64,000 nt of DNA, from positions 1-64,000 of the forward strand of contig NZ_MBLO01000125.1 in assembly GCF_001854805.1 (NCBI RefSeq). Direction: 5' to 3'. The translations under genes and the position numbers were made by a program. Source of the stretch: Pseudofrankia coriaricola. GTDB lineage: Bacteria; Actinomycetota; Actinomycetes; Frankiales; Frankiaceae. The stretch's first letter is position 1. Every line of letters begins with the position of its first letter. Under the pieces are notes generated by a model. That model was not told the DNA's origin and did no database searches. It saw only the letters and a program-made list of their open reading frames with translations. This document shows, one piece after another, positions 8,108-17,468 of the stretch.

Positions 8108-9520
8108 TCAAGCGGTCAGCTGCGTGGCCTTGGTCTGGGCGTCGCGCATCGCGGTTGTCGGGTCGGTGCCCGTCATCGCGCGGATCACCTGGTCGGTGAT
8201 CGCCTGCGGGACCTCACCGCCGCGGGTGCCCGGCCACGCCGGCGCCTGGGTGAGCGAGCCGGCCAGGTTCTTGAACGGCACCAGCTCGGGGAACTCCTGG
8301 TAGAAGCTGGCGAGCTGGGTGGCGGCGGCGGTGTCCACCGGCAGGTAGCTGACCGACTCGACGCCGGCGGCGACGACGTCCGGCGCGAGCAGCGAGACGA
8401 GCAGCTCGGTGGCCATCTCCTGCTGGCACTTGTCGGTGGACAGCACGGTCAGCGCGTTACCGCCGGCGGTCAGGTGCTCGGTGCCGCCGGGCAGGGTCGG
8501 GAACGGCACGGCGCCGGCCTTGAAGCCGTTCGCCCCCTGGCCGCGGATGAAGCGCAGGCCGGCGGCGAGCGAGGCGACGGTGGCGCCGACCATCGCGGTC
8601 TGCTTCTGGATGCCGAAGCGCAGCAGGCCGTTCTGCGACGGGTCGTCGGACTGCGGGCCGTAGGAGCCGACCTTGGCGAGGAACTGGGCGGCCTCGGTGA
8701 CGGCCGGGGCGGTCAGGTTCGGCGAGCCGTCCGGCTTCTGGATCGAGGTGTCCTTCGACTCGGCGAGCGAGCCGAGGTACCACTGGCCGAACTGCTGGCC
8801 GGTCGGCAGGTCGATCGGCTGGACGCCCCCGCCGGAGGCCTTGATCTTCTCGGCCGCGGCGAGAACGCCGTCGGTCGTGGTAAGTGTCTTCGGGTCGACG
8901 CCGGCCTTGGCCAGGATGTCGGCGTTGTAGACCAGCACCGGCATCGAGACCTGGGCGGGGATGCCGATCTGCTTTCCGTCGACCTGGCCCAGCTTCAGGA
9001 ACTGCTGGTCGTACGTAGAGCGCAGCAGGTTGGGCGAGAGGGTCTGGGCGCCGAGCTGCTTGGCGAACACGGGAAGCAGGTCGAACCCGGCGACGGCGAC
9101 GTCGGTCTGCTTGCCGGCGGCCCGGTCGGCGGAGATCTGCTGGACGAGCGCGACGTAGTTCGGCGCGGTCGAGTTGAGCTGCACGGTGAGGCCCGGGTGC
9201 GCCTTCTCCATGTACGCCTTGCCGGACTTGGCCACGTCGCTGAGCGCCGCGACACCGTAGAACGTCAGCGTCTTCACCTTGGACGCGCACTCGGGCGACG
9301 CGGTCGCGCCGTTGACGCCCGCGACGCCGGCGGCCGCCGTGCGCGCGGTCGGCCGCAGGTCGGGGGTGTCGGAACCGCCGCCACCGCCGCCGCAGGCAGC
9401 GGTGATGAGAGCGACGGTCGCCGTGAGCAGCACCGGCGCCTGCCTGAGGCCGCCCAGTCTGCCTCGGCCCGGGCGCGCCGGGGCCGCTCCGGCACGGCCG
9501 GACCTGTCGATGCGGATCAC
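8108..9520 (-). CDS. Extracellular solute-binding lipoprotein of the ABC importer
   Basis: 470 residues. A signal peptide with lipobox ITAAC followed by GGGGG marks a lipoprotein. The mature part (TLTFYGVAALSDVAKSGKAYMEKAHPGLTVQLNST ... LTAGGNALTVLSTDKC) has the pattern of family 1 carbohydrate-binding proteins. GTG 9520 has GGAGGGA upstream. It lies between the permease and ATPase genes of the same importer. The sugar or other ligand cannot be read from the sequence. Confidence 0.9.
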   Translation of the reverse strand: MIRIDRSGRAGAAPARPGRGRLGGLRQAPVLLTATVALITAACGGGGGGSDTPDLRPTARTAAAGVAGVNGATASPECASKVKTLTFYGVAALSDVAKSGKAYMEKAHPGLTVQLNSTAPNYVALVQQISADRAAGKQTDVAVAGFDLLPVFAKQLGAQTLSPNLLRSTYDQQFLKLGQVDGKQIGIPAQVSMPVLVYNADILAKAGVDPKTLTTTDGVLAAAEKIKASGGGVQPIDLPTGQQFGQWYLGSLAESKDTSIQKPDGSPNLTAPAVTEAAQFLAKVGSYGPQSDDPSQNGLLRFGIQKQTAMVGATVASLAAGLRFIRGQGANGFKAGAVPFPTLPGGTEHLTAGGNALTVLSTDKCQQEMATELLVSLLAPDVVAAGVESVSYLPVDTAAATQLASFYQEFPELVPFKNLAGSLTQAPAWPGTRGGEVPQAITDQVIRAMTGTDPTTAMRDAQTKATQLTA

Positions 9521-9624
9521 GGTCTATCCCTCCACTGCGCCAGCTGGCACGGTCTGCGCACGGTGTACCTGGTCGAGTACGAGACGTACAGGTCGATGCC
9601 GAGGTTGCGGACTGAGGACATGAG

Positions 9625-10662
9625 TCAGCCGCCGGCCCCGGTGCCGGTGAGGCCGGCGGTGAGGCGACGCTGGGCGATGAGGAACACGACGAGCGTCGGC
9701 AGGCTGATGATCAATGCTCCGGCCGACAGCTCGGCGAAGTCCGGTAGGCCCGAGGGGGGCGAGGCCACCAAGGTGGCCAGCGCCAGCGGCGGGGTGGCGA
9801 TCTCCGGTGAGCGGGCCTCCAGCAGCGGCCAGAGGTACTCGTTGAACGACAGCAGGAAGCTGAACACCGACACCGTGGCGATCGCGGGCATCGACAGCGG
9901 GACCACGATGGTCCGCAGCGTACGAACCAAGCCAAGGCCGTCCATCCTGGCAGCTTCCAGGACGGAGACTGGAATGGTCGTCATGTACTGGCGCAGCAGG
10001 AAGATCGACGCCGCACTCGTCATGAACGGCAGCACCAGGCCGACGCGGGTGTTCGACAGGCCCAACGCGGAGATCGTCACGTAGTTCGGGATCGCGGTCA
10101 CCTGGCTCGGGACCAGCAGCGTCGCCAACACCAGCCCGAACACCACGCCGCGCCCGCGGAAAGGCAGCCAGGCGAACACGTATGCCGCCGGGATGGCGGT
10201 CAACAGCTGCAGCAGCAGGATCGCCAGGCTCACGACGATCCCGGTGAGCAGCGCCCTTCCGAGATGGCCGTCCCGGAAGGCGCGCGTGAAGGCGTCGAAG
10301 CTGATGGACTCCGGAATCGGGTTCGACGAGAGCGCCAGCGCCGACTGGGACGGCCCGAACGCGGTGCGGACCATCCAGACGAAGGGCAGCAGGGCGAAGA
10401 ACACACCGACGGTCAGGACGGCGGCTCGCCCAGCGAGCCCCGCGAACCGACCGCTGTTCGGTCCACCCGTCCGTGCGGCGCGATGCGCGTGTCTACCGGT
10501 CGGGGGCGCCGGCACAGGGCTGTCCGCCCGCGGCTCGCCCCTCACTGGCTCGGTCATCGCCGGCTCGGTCATCGCCGGCTCGGTCATCGCCGGCTCGCTC
10601 ACGGCGGGTTCGTTCGTCGGCGGTTGACTGAGGGGCGGTTGGCTGAGGGGCGATTGGCTCAT
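9625..10662 (-). CDS. ABC importer permease (MalG-like)
   Basis: 345 residues with about six membrane segments and the permease EAA-type loop (LEAARMDGLGLVRTLRTIVVPLSMPAI). This is the MalG side of a carbohydrate importer. The N-terminal 70 residues are proline-rich and include EPAMT repeated three times, encoded by a 15-bp tandem repeat. The ATG at 10662 overlaps the stop of the upstream permease (ATGA), showing translational coupling. Confidence 0.9.
   Translation of the reverse strand: MSQSPLSQPPLSQPPTNEPAVSEPAMTEPAMTEPAMTEPVRGEPRADSPVPAPPTGRHAHRAARTGGPNSGRFAGLAGRAAVLTVGVFFALLPFVWMVRTAFGPSQSALALSSNPIPESISFDAFTRAFRDGHLGRALLTGIVVSLAILLLQLLTAIPAAYVFAWLPFRGRGVVFGLVLATLLVPSQVTAIPNYVTISALGLSNTRVGLVLPFMTSAASIFLLRQYMTTIPVSVLEAARMDGLGLVRTLRTIVVPLSMPAIATVSVFSFLLSFNEYLWPLLEARSPEIATPPLALATLVASPPSGLPDFAELSAGALIISLPTLVVFLIAQRRLTAGLTGTGAGG
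10546..10590 (-). repeat. 15-bp tandem repeat, three units, coding EPAMT
   Basis: Units CGGCTCGGTCATCGC at 10561 and 10576 with a one-base variant at 10546. It lies in the cytoplasmic N-terminal tail of the permease. In-frame unit length means copy-number change would not disrupt the gene. Confidence 0.85.
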
Positions 10663-11675
10663 CGGGCCGCCTCCGTCGCCGGGGCGGCCGCGCCGGCGAC
10701 ACCGAGGCCCACCAGCGCGGCGCCCGCGGCGCCGTCCACCCCGGCGTCGGCCCCGTCGCTCTCGACGCGGGCGGCCCGTGCCCTGGCTCGCCTGCCGAGC
10801 ACCGAACCGAGGACACCGATGAGGACGATCCCCAGGATCAGCAGCAGCGCGATCGCGGAGGCGTAGCCGATCCGGAACGAGCCGGTGAACCCGACCTCGT
10901 AGATGTAGTAAACGATCGTCGCGCTGGACCTGAACGGCCCGCCGTGCGTCAGCACCGCGACTGTCTCGAACGTCTGCAGCGTGAGGATCGTGGTGAACAC
11001 CGCGAGGAAGATCGTGGTGGGCGCGAGCAGCGGCAGTGTGACGTGTCGCAGCCGGGCGAACCCGCGGATTCCGTCGACCTCGGCCGCCTCGTACACCGAG
11101 GCCGGGATGGTCGTGAGGCCCGCGAGGTAGACGACGAAGACGAAGCTGGTCAGCCGCCAGCCGCCGACCAGCGCGACCACCGGCAGTGAGGTCGCCTCGT
11201 CTCCCAGCCAGTTACGCGGCCCGGCGCCGAACCAGCCGATGACCGTGTTGGCGAGCCCGTGGCCACTCGGGTCGAACATGTACGCGAAGACCACCGCGAT
11301 GGCCACCAGGTTCGCGCTGACCGGCAGGAACAGTGCCAGCCGCAGGGCACCCGAGCCGCGGGTGACCTTCTGCGCGGCCAGCGCCAGGGCGAGCCCGACG
11401 ACCACCGCGGGGATGACCGTCAGCACGCAGTACAGCAGCGTGTTGCGGACGGACCTGCCAAAGTCCGGGTCGCCGAACGCCTCCCGGAGGTTCGCCGTGC
11501 CAACCCAGTGAAAACTCGGCCCTGTCAGGGTCTTGTCGGTCCCCGCCGCGAAGGCGGAGACCAGCGCGGGGCCGAGGATGAACACGGTCAGCCCCAGCAG
11601 AGCGGGGAACAGCAGCGCCCCGATCCGCCAACCGCCGGCTCCGGTTCGTGGTCCGGCGCCCGCCCTTCTCGTCAC
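10659..11675 (-). CDS. ABC importer permease (MalF-like)
   Basis: 338 residues from GTG 11675, with six membrane helices beginning WRIGALLFPALLGLTVFILGPALVSAF. The EAA-type loop is VYEAAEVDGIRGFARLRHVTLPLLAP. It is first in the importer operon (permease, permease, binding protein, ATPase). The frame remains open far upstream, but that part is antisense to the DUF349 leader and is not conserved; an ATG at 11756 is an alternative. The start is therefore uncertain. Confidence 0.88.
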   Translation of the reverse strand: MTRRAGAGPRTGAGGWRIGALLFPALLGLTVFILGPALVSAFAAGTDKTLTGPSFHWVGTANLREAFGDPDFGRSVRNTLLYCVLTVIPAVVVGLALALAAQKVTRGSGALRLALFLPVSANLVAIAVVFAYMFDPSGHGLANTVIGWFGAGPRNWLGDEATSLPVVALVGGWRLTSFVFVVYLAGLTTIPASVYEAAEVDGIRGFARLRHVTLPLLAPTTIFLAVFTTILTLQTFETVAVLTHGGPFRSSATIVYYIYEVGFTGSFRIGYASAIALLLILGIVLIGVLGSVLGRRARARAARVESDGADAGVDGAAGAALVGLGVAGAAAPATEAAR

Positions 11676-11855
11676 GCTTACGCATCTTGGCCTGCCACGC
11701 GTCACCTGCCTAGAAGCGTGGCTGACATGGAGGTGAACACGACCGGTCCGGGCCATGACGGTGATGGGGTTGAAGCGGGATCCCCGGCAGGGATCCCACT
11801 CTGGCCCGATGCCTGCAAGAATGGCAGGCAACCTAATGTCGATCTTGGGATTGCG

Positions 11856-13058
11856 ATGAGTGACGGGACCGGCTCCGAGTGGGGACGAGTCGCCGACGAC
11901 GGCACCGTCTATGTACGGACGTCCGAAGGCGAACGCGCTGTCGGCTCGTGGCGGGCCGGCAGCCCTGACGAGGGGCTCGCGCACTTCGTGCGCCGCTATG
12001 ACGATCTTTCCGCCGAGGTGGAGCTGCTGGAACGGCGAGTGACGATCCCCGGGGTCGACCCGGTGGGGATCGCCGCCAGCGCGCAGAGGCTGCTCGACGG
12101 GTTGGCGACGGCCGCCGTCGTGGGCGACCTCGACGCGCTGCACAGCCGGCTGACGGCGCTGCTCGGCGTGACCGAGGACCGCAAGTCGCAGGCGCAGGCC
12201 GAGCGCGCCGTCCGCGTGGCACAGGCGGTCGCCGCGAAGGAGGAGCTGGTCGCCGAGGCCGAGCGGCTGGCGAAGAGCTCCGACTGGAAGGCGGTCAGCG
12301 AGCGATTCCGGACGATCGGCGACGAGTTCCGCGCGATCACCGGCGTCGACAAGCGGACCGACTCGGGTCTGTGGCGTCGGATCGCCGCCGCGCGCGAGGA
12401 GTTCGCCCGCCGCCGAACGGCGCACTTCGCCGCGCTGGACACCCAGCGCGCCAAGTCGAAGGAGCGCAAGGAGGCGTTGATCGCCGAGGCCGAGTCGCTC
12501 GCCAGCTCGACCGACTGGGGGCCGACAAGCACCAGGTTCCGCGAGCTGATGGCCGAGTGGAAGACGGCGGGCCGCGCGGCCAAGGACGTCGACGACGAGC
12601 TGTGGACGCGGTTCCGGGCGACACAGGACGCGTTCTTCAGCCGGCGCAACGCGGTGAACGCCGAGCGCGACGCCCAGGCGCGGGCGAACCAGGCCGCCAA
12701 GGAGGCGCTGCTGGCCGAGGCCGCCGAGCTCGACCCGGCCGACACGGACAGGTCGTCGCGCAGGCTGCGCGAGATCCAGGGGCGCTGGGACGCCATCGGC
12801 AAGGTGCCGCGCGAGGCGGTCGGTCAGCTGGAGCGCCAGCTGGCCACGATCAGTGACCGCATCCGCGAGGCCTCCGACGCCCGCTGGTCACGCCAGGACG
12901 GGGAGACCTCCCTGTTCGCCGCGAAGATGCGCGAGAACATCCGCCGGCTCGAGGAGAAGTTGCAGAAGGCCAGGGCCGCGGGCCGGGAGAAGGACGTCGC
13001 CCGGATCGAGGGCGAGCTCGCCAACCACCGGGCCCTGCTCCCGGGCAGCGACCGTTAG
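11856..13058 (+). CDS. DUF349-domain coiled-coil protein
   Basis: 400 residues. After a short beta-rich N-terminus (MSDGTGSEWGRVADDGTVYVRTSEGERAVGSW) come at least three DUF349 repeats of about 75 residues (LAKSSDWKAVSERFRTIGDEF..; LASSTDWGPTSTRFRELMAEWK..; RLREIQGRWDAIGKVPR), all helical and strongly charged. The family is widespread in actinobacteria with no settled function. It is divergent from the ABC importer and ends at a strong terminator. Confidence 0.85.
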   Translation: MSDGTGSEWGRVADDGTVYVRTSEGERAVGSWRAGSPDEGLAHFVRRYDDLSAEVELLERRVTIPGVDPVGIAASAQRLLDGLATAAVVGDLDALHSRLTALLGVTEDRKSQAQAERAVRVAQAVAAKEELVAEAERLAKSSDWKAVSERFRTIGDEFRAITGVDKRTDSGLWRRIAAAREEFARRRTAHFAALDTQRAKSKERKEALIAEAESLASSTDWGPTSTRFRELMAEWKTAGRAAKDVDDELWTRFRATQDAFFSRRNAVNAERDAQARANQAAKEALLAEAAELDPADTDRSSRRLREIQGRWDAIGKVPREAVGQLERQLATISDRIREASDARWSRQDGETSLFAAKMRENIRRLEEKLQKARAAGREKDVARIEGELANHRALLPGSDR

Positions 13059-13086
13059 GCCAGCACTTCCAGGCCCCCGCACGACC

Positions 13087-13130
13087 GCGCCGAAAGCCCG
13101 CCGACCACCAGGTTGGCGGGCTTTCGGCGC
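13087..13130. terminator. Strong hairpin terminator after the DUF349 gene
   Basis: Perfect 16-bp arms 13087-13102 and 13115-13130 with a 12-nt loop. The tail is not T-rich, as is common in actinobacteria. Confidence 0.8.
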
Positions 13131-13338
13131 GTTGAGGGTGGTCGCCGGCACGCGCGCGATGTGCTAACTGTCCGCTTGCCATAGTTAGCACCGTGGCGTA
13201 GCGTCGCCGTAGTAGGTGCGGTGTGCATCGTGCGACGACGCGCCGACTCGGCCGGTGAGCTGGCTGTTCCGCCTGCAGCCGCCGGCTGGCTCGACGCGAC
13301 GGCGGTGTCGGCGGTCTGGCGAGGAGGTCGAGAAGCCC

Positions 13339-14139
13339 GTGGCGGCTCTGAACGTCCGTGAACTCGGCGATTTCATCCGGGACCAGCGGCGCACGGCGCA
13401 GATCTCGCTGCGACAGCTGGCAAAGCAGGCCGGGGTAAGCAACCCGTACCTGAGCCAGATCGAGCGCGGCCTGCGCAAGCCGTCGGCGGAGATCCTGCAG
13501 CAGATCGCCAAGGCGCTGCGCATCTCCGCCGAGGTCCTCTACGTACAGGCAGGGATCCTGGAGGAGCGGGAGGGTGGCGAGGACGTGCACGCCGCCGTGC
13601 TCGCCGACGAGTTCCTCACCGCCCGCCAGAAGCAGGTCATTCTCGACATCTACGAGGCGTTCCGCCGGGAGAACGCGGTCGCCGGCGCCGACGGCGCTGG
13701 CGACACGCCCGGCGCGGCTGTCAGGGAGCCCGGCACGGTGACCAGGCCGCCGGCCTCCCAGCCGTCCACCACGGGCGGTGCGGACGCGGCGAGCACCACC
13801 GCTCCGCCCTCGCGGGCGATCCCGAAGCCAGCGACGGCCGAGGCGGCCGCCGAGTCCGCCGGCCGGACGGCGACGGGGCGCCCACGACGCGCCGCGGCCT
13901 CGGCCACCGCGTCAGCCCCTGCTGCCCGGGCCACGGCCCGCCGGCCGCGCGCTGCGTCCGTCGACAGGACAGCCGCCGGCGAGACGGCCGCGGCCGAGCC
14001 CGTGCGGCGGGCCGCCACCCGGCGCGCGACGACCCGGCGTCCGGCGGCGGCGGACGCTCCCGCCGAGGGCACCGCGGGCGGGCCGGGCGCGGGCGCGGAG
14101 CCCTCGGGGAACGCCTCACCGGCGGCCCCCCAGCCGTAG
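13339..14139 (+). CDS. XRE-family regulator linked to the hbhA-like gene
   Basis: 266 residues. The N-terminal HTH (LGDFIRDQRRTAQISLRQLAKQAGVSNPYLSQIERGLRKPSAEILQQIAKAL) is followed by ISAEVLYVQAGILEE and then a long alanine, arginine and threonine-rich tail from about residue 115. The first 80 residues resemble mycobacterial Rv0474, which stands directly before hbhA (Rv0475), and the same order occurs here. GTG 13339 has GAGGAGG upstream. The basic tail could bind DNA non-specifically. Confidence 0.85.
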   Translation: MAALNVRELGDFIRDQRRTAQISLRQLAKQAGVSNPYLSQIERGLRKPSAEILQQIAKALRISAEVLYVQAGILEEREGGEDVHAAVLADEFLTARQKQVILDIYEAFRRENAVAGADGAGDTPGAAVREPGTVTRPPASQPSTTGGADAASTTAPPSRAIPKPATAEAAAESAGRTATGRPRRAAASATASAPAARATARRPRAASVDRTAAGETAAAEPVRRAATRRATTRRPAAADAPAEGTAGGPGAGAEPSGNASPAAPQP

Positions 14140-14281
14140 CTCGGCGAGCCGCCGGCTCGCCGACGGCTGCTACAGATGACGGTGTGTCCCGACTGCCCCT
14201 GAAAGCGGTGCACCGCCCTTAGACGACAACAGCAGACACATGCGCGGTGGGACCGCTGGTCCTGATCGCGGAGGAGGTCAG

Positions 14282-14914
14282 ATGGCTACCGAACGGACCA
14301 CGACCACGACCACGGCCAAGGGCAGGCGCACCAGCACCGCGGCGTCCTCGAGGACCTCGGCCACCGGCGGCGCGAAGAGCGCGCACGCGACCGGTGGCAC
14401 GACGCGCGGCACCGGCGCGAGCGCCTCCGCCGGGACGGGCACAGCCAGCTCGCGGACCACGCCGGACCAGCGGCGCGCCCAGCTGTCCGAGGTCCGCAAG
14501 CCGCTCTACGCCTACGTCGGCGCGGCGGACCTGGCCGTCGAGAAGCTGCGTGCCCTGCCGGCCACGGCCAGCACCGAGGTGCGTCGGCTGTCCGACCGGG
14601 TTGGCGAGCTGACGGTCGAGGCGGCGAAGGTCCCGACCCAGGTCGGCACCACGGTCCGCGGCCTGCCGGAGACCGTCGGCGCCCAGCTGTCGGGCCTGCA
14701 GGGCCGCGCGACCCAGCTCTACAACGCGTGGGCAAACCGCGGCGAGAAGCGGGTCACCGAGATCCGTCGCAGCCCCACGACCGAGGAGGCGGTGACGCGG
14801 ACGAAGACCGCCGTCAGCCGGACCAAGGCGGCCAGCACGTCGGCACGCCGGGCCGCGGACGCCGTCGGCAAGGCCGCCGTCAGCCAGGCCACGCTTCCCC
14901 GCCGGACCCGATAG
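14282..14914 (+). CDS. HbhA-like heparin-binding hemagglutinin homologue
   Basis: 210 residues. The core RKPLYAYVGAADLAVEKLRALP followed by helical SDRVGELTVEAAKVPTQV and YNAWANRGEKRVTEIR matches the coiled-coil core of mycobacterial HbhA. HbhA has a lysine-rich C-tail that binds heparan sulfate. Here the long low-complexity part is N-terminal (TTTTTTAKGRRTSTAASSRT.., about 70 residues rich in threonine, serine and alanine) and the C-tail is short and Arg/Ser/Ala-rich, so a heparin-binding role is doubtful. ATG 14282 has GGAGGAGG upstream. It follows its regulator gene by 142 bp. Confidence 0.75.
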   Translation: MATERTTTTTTAKGRRTSTAASSRTSATGGAKSAHATGGTTRGTGASASAGTGTASSRTTPDQRRAQLSEVRKPLYAYVGAADLAVEKLRALPATASTEVRRLSDRVGELTVEAAKVPTQVGTTVRGLPETVGAQLSGLQGRATQLYNAWANRGEKRVTEIRRSPTTEEAVTRTKTAVSRTKAASTSARRAADAVGKAAVSQATLPRRTR

Positions 14915-14920
14915 GGCGGC

Positions 14921-14954
14921 TTTGGGGCGAGGCGCGGGAACGCCTCGCCCCAAA
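14921..14954 (+). terminator. Hairpin terminator after the hbhA-like gene
   Basis: Perfect 14-bp arms (14921-14934 and 14941-14954) with loop CGGGAA, starting 7 bp after the stop codon. Confidence 0.8.
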
Positions 14955-15079
14955 TCTCGCCGGCCTCGTGGGCGGGTGGTGGGTACGCTTCGTCGTCTCG
15001 AGGCGACGGACGATCGACCGGGATGGGAATCGCCGGACCGGGCGCCGGGCGATCGTGGTCCGGGTGTTGTATTGCGGTC

Positions 15080-16027
15080 ATGCGCTACCGTCCCTTGGGC
15101 AACTCGGGCCTACTGGTCTCCGTCGTCGGTCTCGGCTGCAACAACCTCGGGTCGAGGGTCGACCTGGGCGGCACCCGCGCCGTCGTCGACGCGGCGATCG
15201 AGGCCGGCATCAACCTCTTCGACACGGCCGACACCTACGGCAACAAGGGCGGCTCGGAGACCCTGCTCGGGCACGTGCTGCGGTCCCGCCGGGACGAGGT
15301 CGTGCTCGCCACCAAGTTCGGCAACGACATGGGTGGCGTCTACGGCCCGGACTATGGGGCGCGCGCGTCACGCCGCTACATCCGCAAGGCCGTCGAGGGG
15401 TCGCTCAGCAGGCTGCAGACCGACTACATCGACCTTTACCAGCTGCACAACCTCGACGGCGTCACGCCGATCGAGGAGACGCTCGAAGCCCTCGACGAGC
15501 TGGTCAAGGAGGGCAAGGTCCGCTATGTCGGGTCCTGCAATCTCGACGGCTGGGAGGCCGCGGACGCCGAGTGGACGGCGCGGACCTCGGGCCACACCCG
15601 GTTCATCTCGGCGCAGAACCACTACAACCTGATGGAGCGTGGTGTCGAGGCCGAGCTGGTGCCGGCGGCGCTGAGGTACGGGATCGGCATTCTGCCCTAC
15701 TTCCCGCTCGCCAACGGCGTCCTGACCGGCAAGTACGCCCGCGACGAGCCGCCGGCGCCCGGCACCCGGATGGCCGGCCGGCAGGACGAGCTGACCGACG
15801 AGGTCTTCGATCAGGTCGAAGCCCTGGAGACGTTCGCCAGGGAACGGGACCGTTCGCTGCTGGACGTCGCGATCGGCGGCCTCGCCGCGCAGCCCGCCGT
15901 CACCTCCGTCATCGCCGGCGCGACCAGCGCCGCCCAGGTTCACGCGAACGCGACGGCCGGCGCCTGGCAGCCCCGCGCGGACGACCTCGCCGTCCTCGAC
16001 AAGATCGCCCCCACCTACCGGCAGTAA
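15080..16027 (+). CDS. Aldo/keto reductase
   Basis: 315 residues in the (beta/alpha)8 AKR fold. The catalytic tetrad is visible as Asp and Tyr in NLFDTADTYG, Lys in VLATKFG and His in LYQLHN. NADPH-binding features appear near the C-terminus (SVIAGATSAAQV). It is monocistronic: a terminator lies upstream and a perfect 48-bp palindrome starts three bases after the stop. The carbonyl substrate is unknown. Confidence 0.92.
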   Translation: MRYRPLGNSGLLVSVVGLGCNNLGSRVDLGGTRAVVDAAIEAGINLFDTADTYGNKGGSETLLGHVLRSRRDEVVLATKFGNDMGGVYGPDYGARASRRYIRKAVEGSLSRLQTDYIDLYQLHNLDGVTPIEETLEALDELVKEGKVRYVGSCNLDGWEAADAEWTARTSGHTRFISAQNHYNLMERGVEAELVPAALRYGIGILPYFPLANGVLTGKYARDEPPAPGTRMAGRQDELTDEVFDQVEALETFARERDRSLLDVAIGGLAAQPAVTSVIAGATSAAQVHANATAGAWQPRADDLAVLDKIAPTYRQ

Positions 16028-16029
16028 CA

Positions 16030-16077
16030 CTGGTTCGCTCCGTGCGGGCGGCGCGCCGCCCGCACGGAGCGAACCAG
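16030..16077. repeat. 48-bp perfect palindrome made of repeat-family ends
   Basis: 24-bp arms with no spacer. Each arm is CTGGTTCGCTCCGTGCGGGC plus GGCG, the same sequence that closes the larger GAGCGAAGCGA repeats (for example near 4330-4353 and 21098-21112). It therefore looks like two repeat termini joined head to head with the interior deleted. It begins three bases after the aldo/keto reductase stop and could act as a terminator. Confidence 0.9.
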
Positions 16078-16215
16078 AAATACAGCGGGCGCCCGCCGGC
16101 TCGTCGGCGGAATGGGCATACCGGTGGGCGCCGCGCACATCCCAGCCTGCCCACGTCCGCCCGCCGCGAAGCCGCTCCCGCCGGATGAGGTGAGCGACGT
16201 CCTGGATGAGCGGAA

Positions 16216-17049
16216 TCACCGCTCAGGTGGGCTCGGCGGGGGCCAGGTGACAGTCAGCTCGCCGAGGCGCCAGCGGCGCGGCGCTCGGTGGATGGCCCAG
16301 CCGTCGGCGCGGAGGGCGGACACGGCCTGGGACCAGCGGGTCCGGGGGCCGAACGGCGCATAGCTGGCGGCGCGGTCCCATGCGGCGTCGAGGGCGACGA
16401 ACAGGGCATGAATGGGCTCGCCGGGAGTGTTGCGGGCGATCAGGGCCTTGGGAAGGCGCTCGGCCAGGTCGGAGGGGCGTTCGAGGCTGGGCAGGTGCGC
16501 GGAGAGCGTCAGCGTTCCTGGGCCATCGGCGGGCAGCGCGAACCAGCAGGCGCGGCGGCCGATCTCGTCGCAGGTGCCCTCGAGGAGCAGGCCGCCGGGC
16601 GCGAGACGGGACCGCATGGTTCGCCAGGCGGGCTCGACATCGTGCTCGGCGTACTGCCGCAGCACGTTCATCGCCCGGATGACGAGCGGGCGCCGGCCGG
16701 CGAGCTCGAACCCGCCGCGGGCGAAGGCCAGGCCGGGCGGACGGGCGGCGGCCGCAGCGGCGGCGACCCGCTCCGGGTCCAGCTCGAGGCCGAGCACCCT
16801 CGCCGACGGGCAGGCGGCACGCAGCCGGTCGTAGAGCTCGATCGCCGTGACCGGCGACGACCCGTACCCGAGGTCGACGACGAGCGGGTCATCCGCGGCG
16901 CGCAGCAGGGCCGCCTGGGTTCCCGTCAGCCACCGGTCGACCCGGCGCAGCCGGTTCGGCGCCGTCGTGCCCCGGGTCGGCAGGCCGAGCGCCCGGGCCC
17001 GCCCCGCCGCCAGCCGCGGGGGGCGCCCACCGGGCACCGTCGTCGTCAC
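16216..17049 (-). CDS. Predicted SAM-dependent methyltransferase
   Basis: 277 residues. Motif I is VVDLGYGSSPVTAIELYDRL, followed by an acidic strand end (VLGLELDPERVAAA), then LRQYAEHDVEPAWRTMRSRLAPGGLLLEGTCDEIG, all typical of class I methyltransferases. GTG 17049 has GGAG upstream. It is divergent from mshA. The substrate is unknown. Similar proteins occur near mycothiol genes in other actinobacteria, but I cannot confirm a link. Confidence 0.75.
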   Translation of the reverse strand: MTTTVPGGRPPRLAAGRARALGLPTRGTTAPNRLRRVDRWLTGTQAALLRAADDPLVVDLGYGSSPVTAIELYDRLRAACPSARVLGLELDPERVAAAAAAARPPGLAFARGGFELAGRRPLVIRAMNVLRQYAEHDVEPAWRTMRSRLAPGGLLLEGTCDEIGRRACWFALPADGPGTLTLSAHLPSLERPSDLAERLPKALIARNTPGEPIHALFVALDAAWDRAASYAPFGPRTRWSQAVSALRADGWAIHRAPRRWRLGELTVTWPPPSPPER

Positions 17050-17468
17050 CTCTCCACCTTGACAGACGGCGCCCGCCCGCCTGGGCGGCGCGGTCCCGCT
17101 TCCGCCCGTCCGGGGCGGCCCGGGGATGACCACGGGCCGTCAGGGGGATACAGGTTGCTGCCGACGCCGCGGGCTTCTAGCGGGTCACGCGGCCCCGTCC
17201 GCCATGGTCGCCGCCCGTGACCGATGACGCGCCGCGACCAGGCGACGGATGCCCGCCAACGTGAGGAGGATCGCGCCCACCAAAACGGCCGGAGTGGTGT
17301 CATAACCCGCTTAAGGTGGGCAGTCGGCCTACCGGGACGGGCCGCCCGCGGCCGGTCGCCCTGGCCGCCGAGATGGGCCCGGGCATGCCCGGCCAGATGC
17401 GCATGTTGCACCTTCCCGGGTCAGCAATATCCGAGTAACAAACGCTGAAGCGGCCTGACAACGGGGCA
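17050..17468. other. Divergent intergenic region, methyltransferase / mshA
   Basis: 419 bp between two diverging genes, so it must hold both promoters. I see no repeat, terminator or clear operator. The mshA start is uncertain, so part of this region could be leader. Confidence 0.4.

Noticed and set aside
6817-10084. Long plus-strand open frames opposite the ABC importer genes
   Set aside because: Antisense shadows; the minus-strand proteins have complete family motifs.
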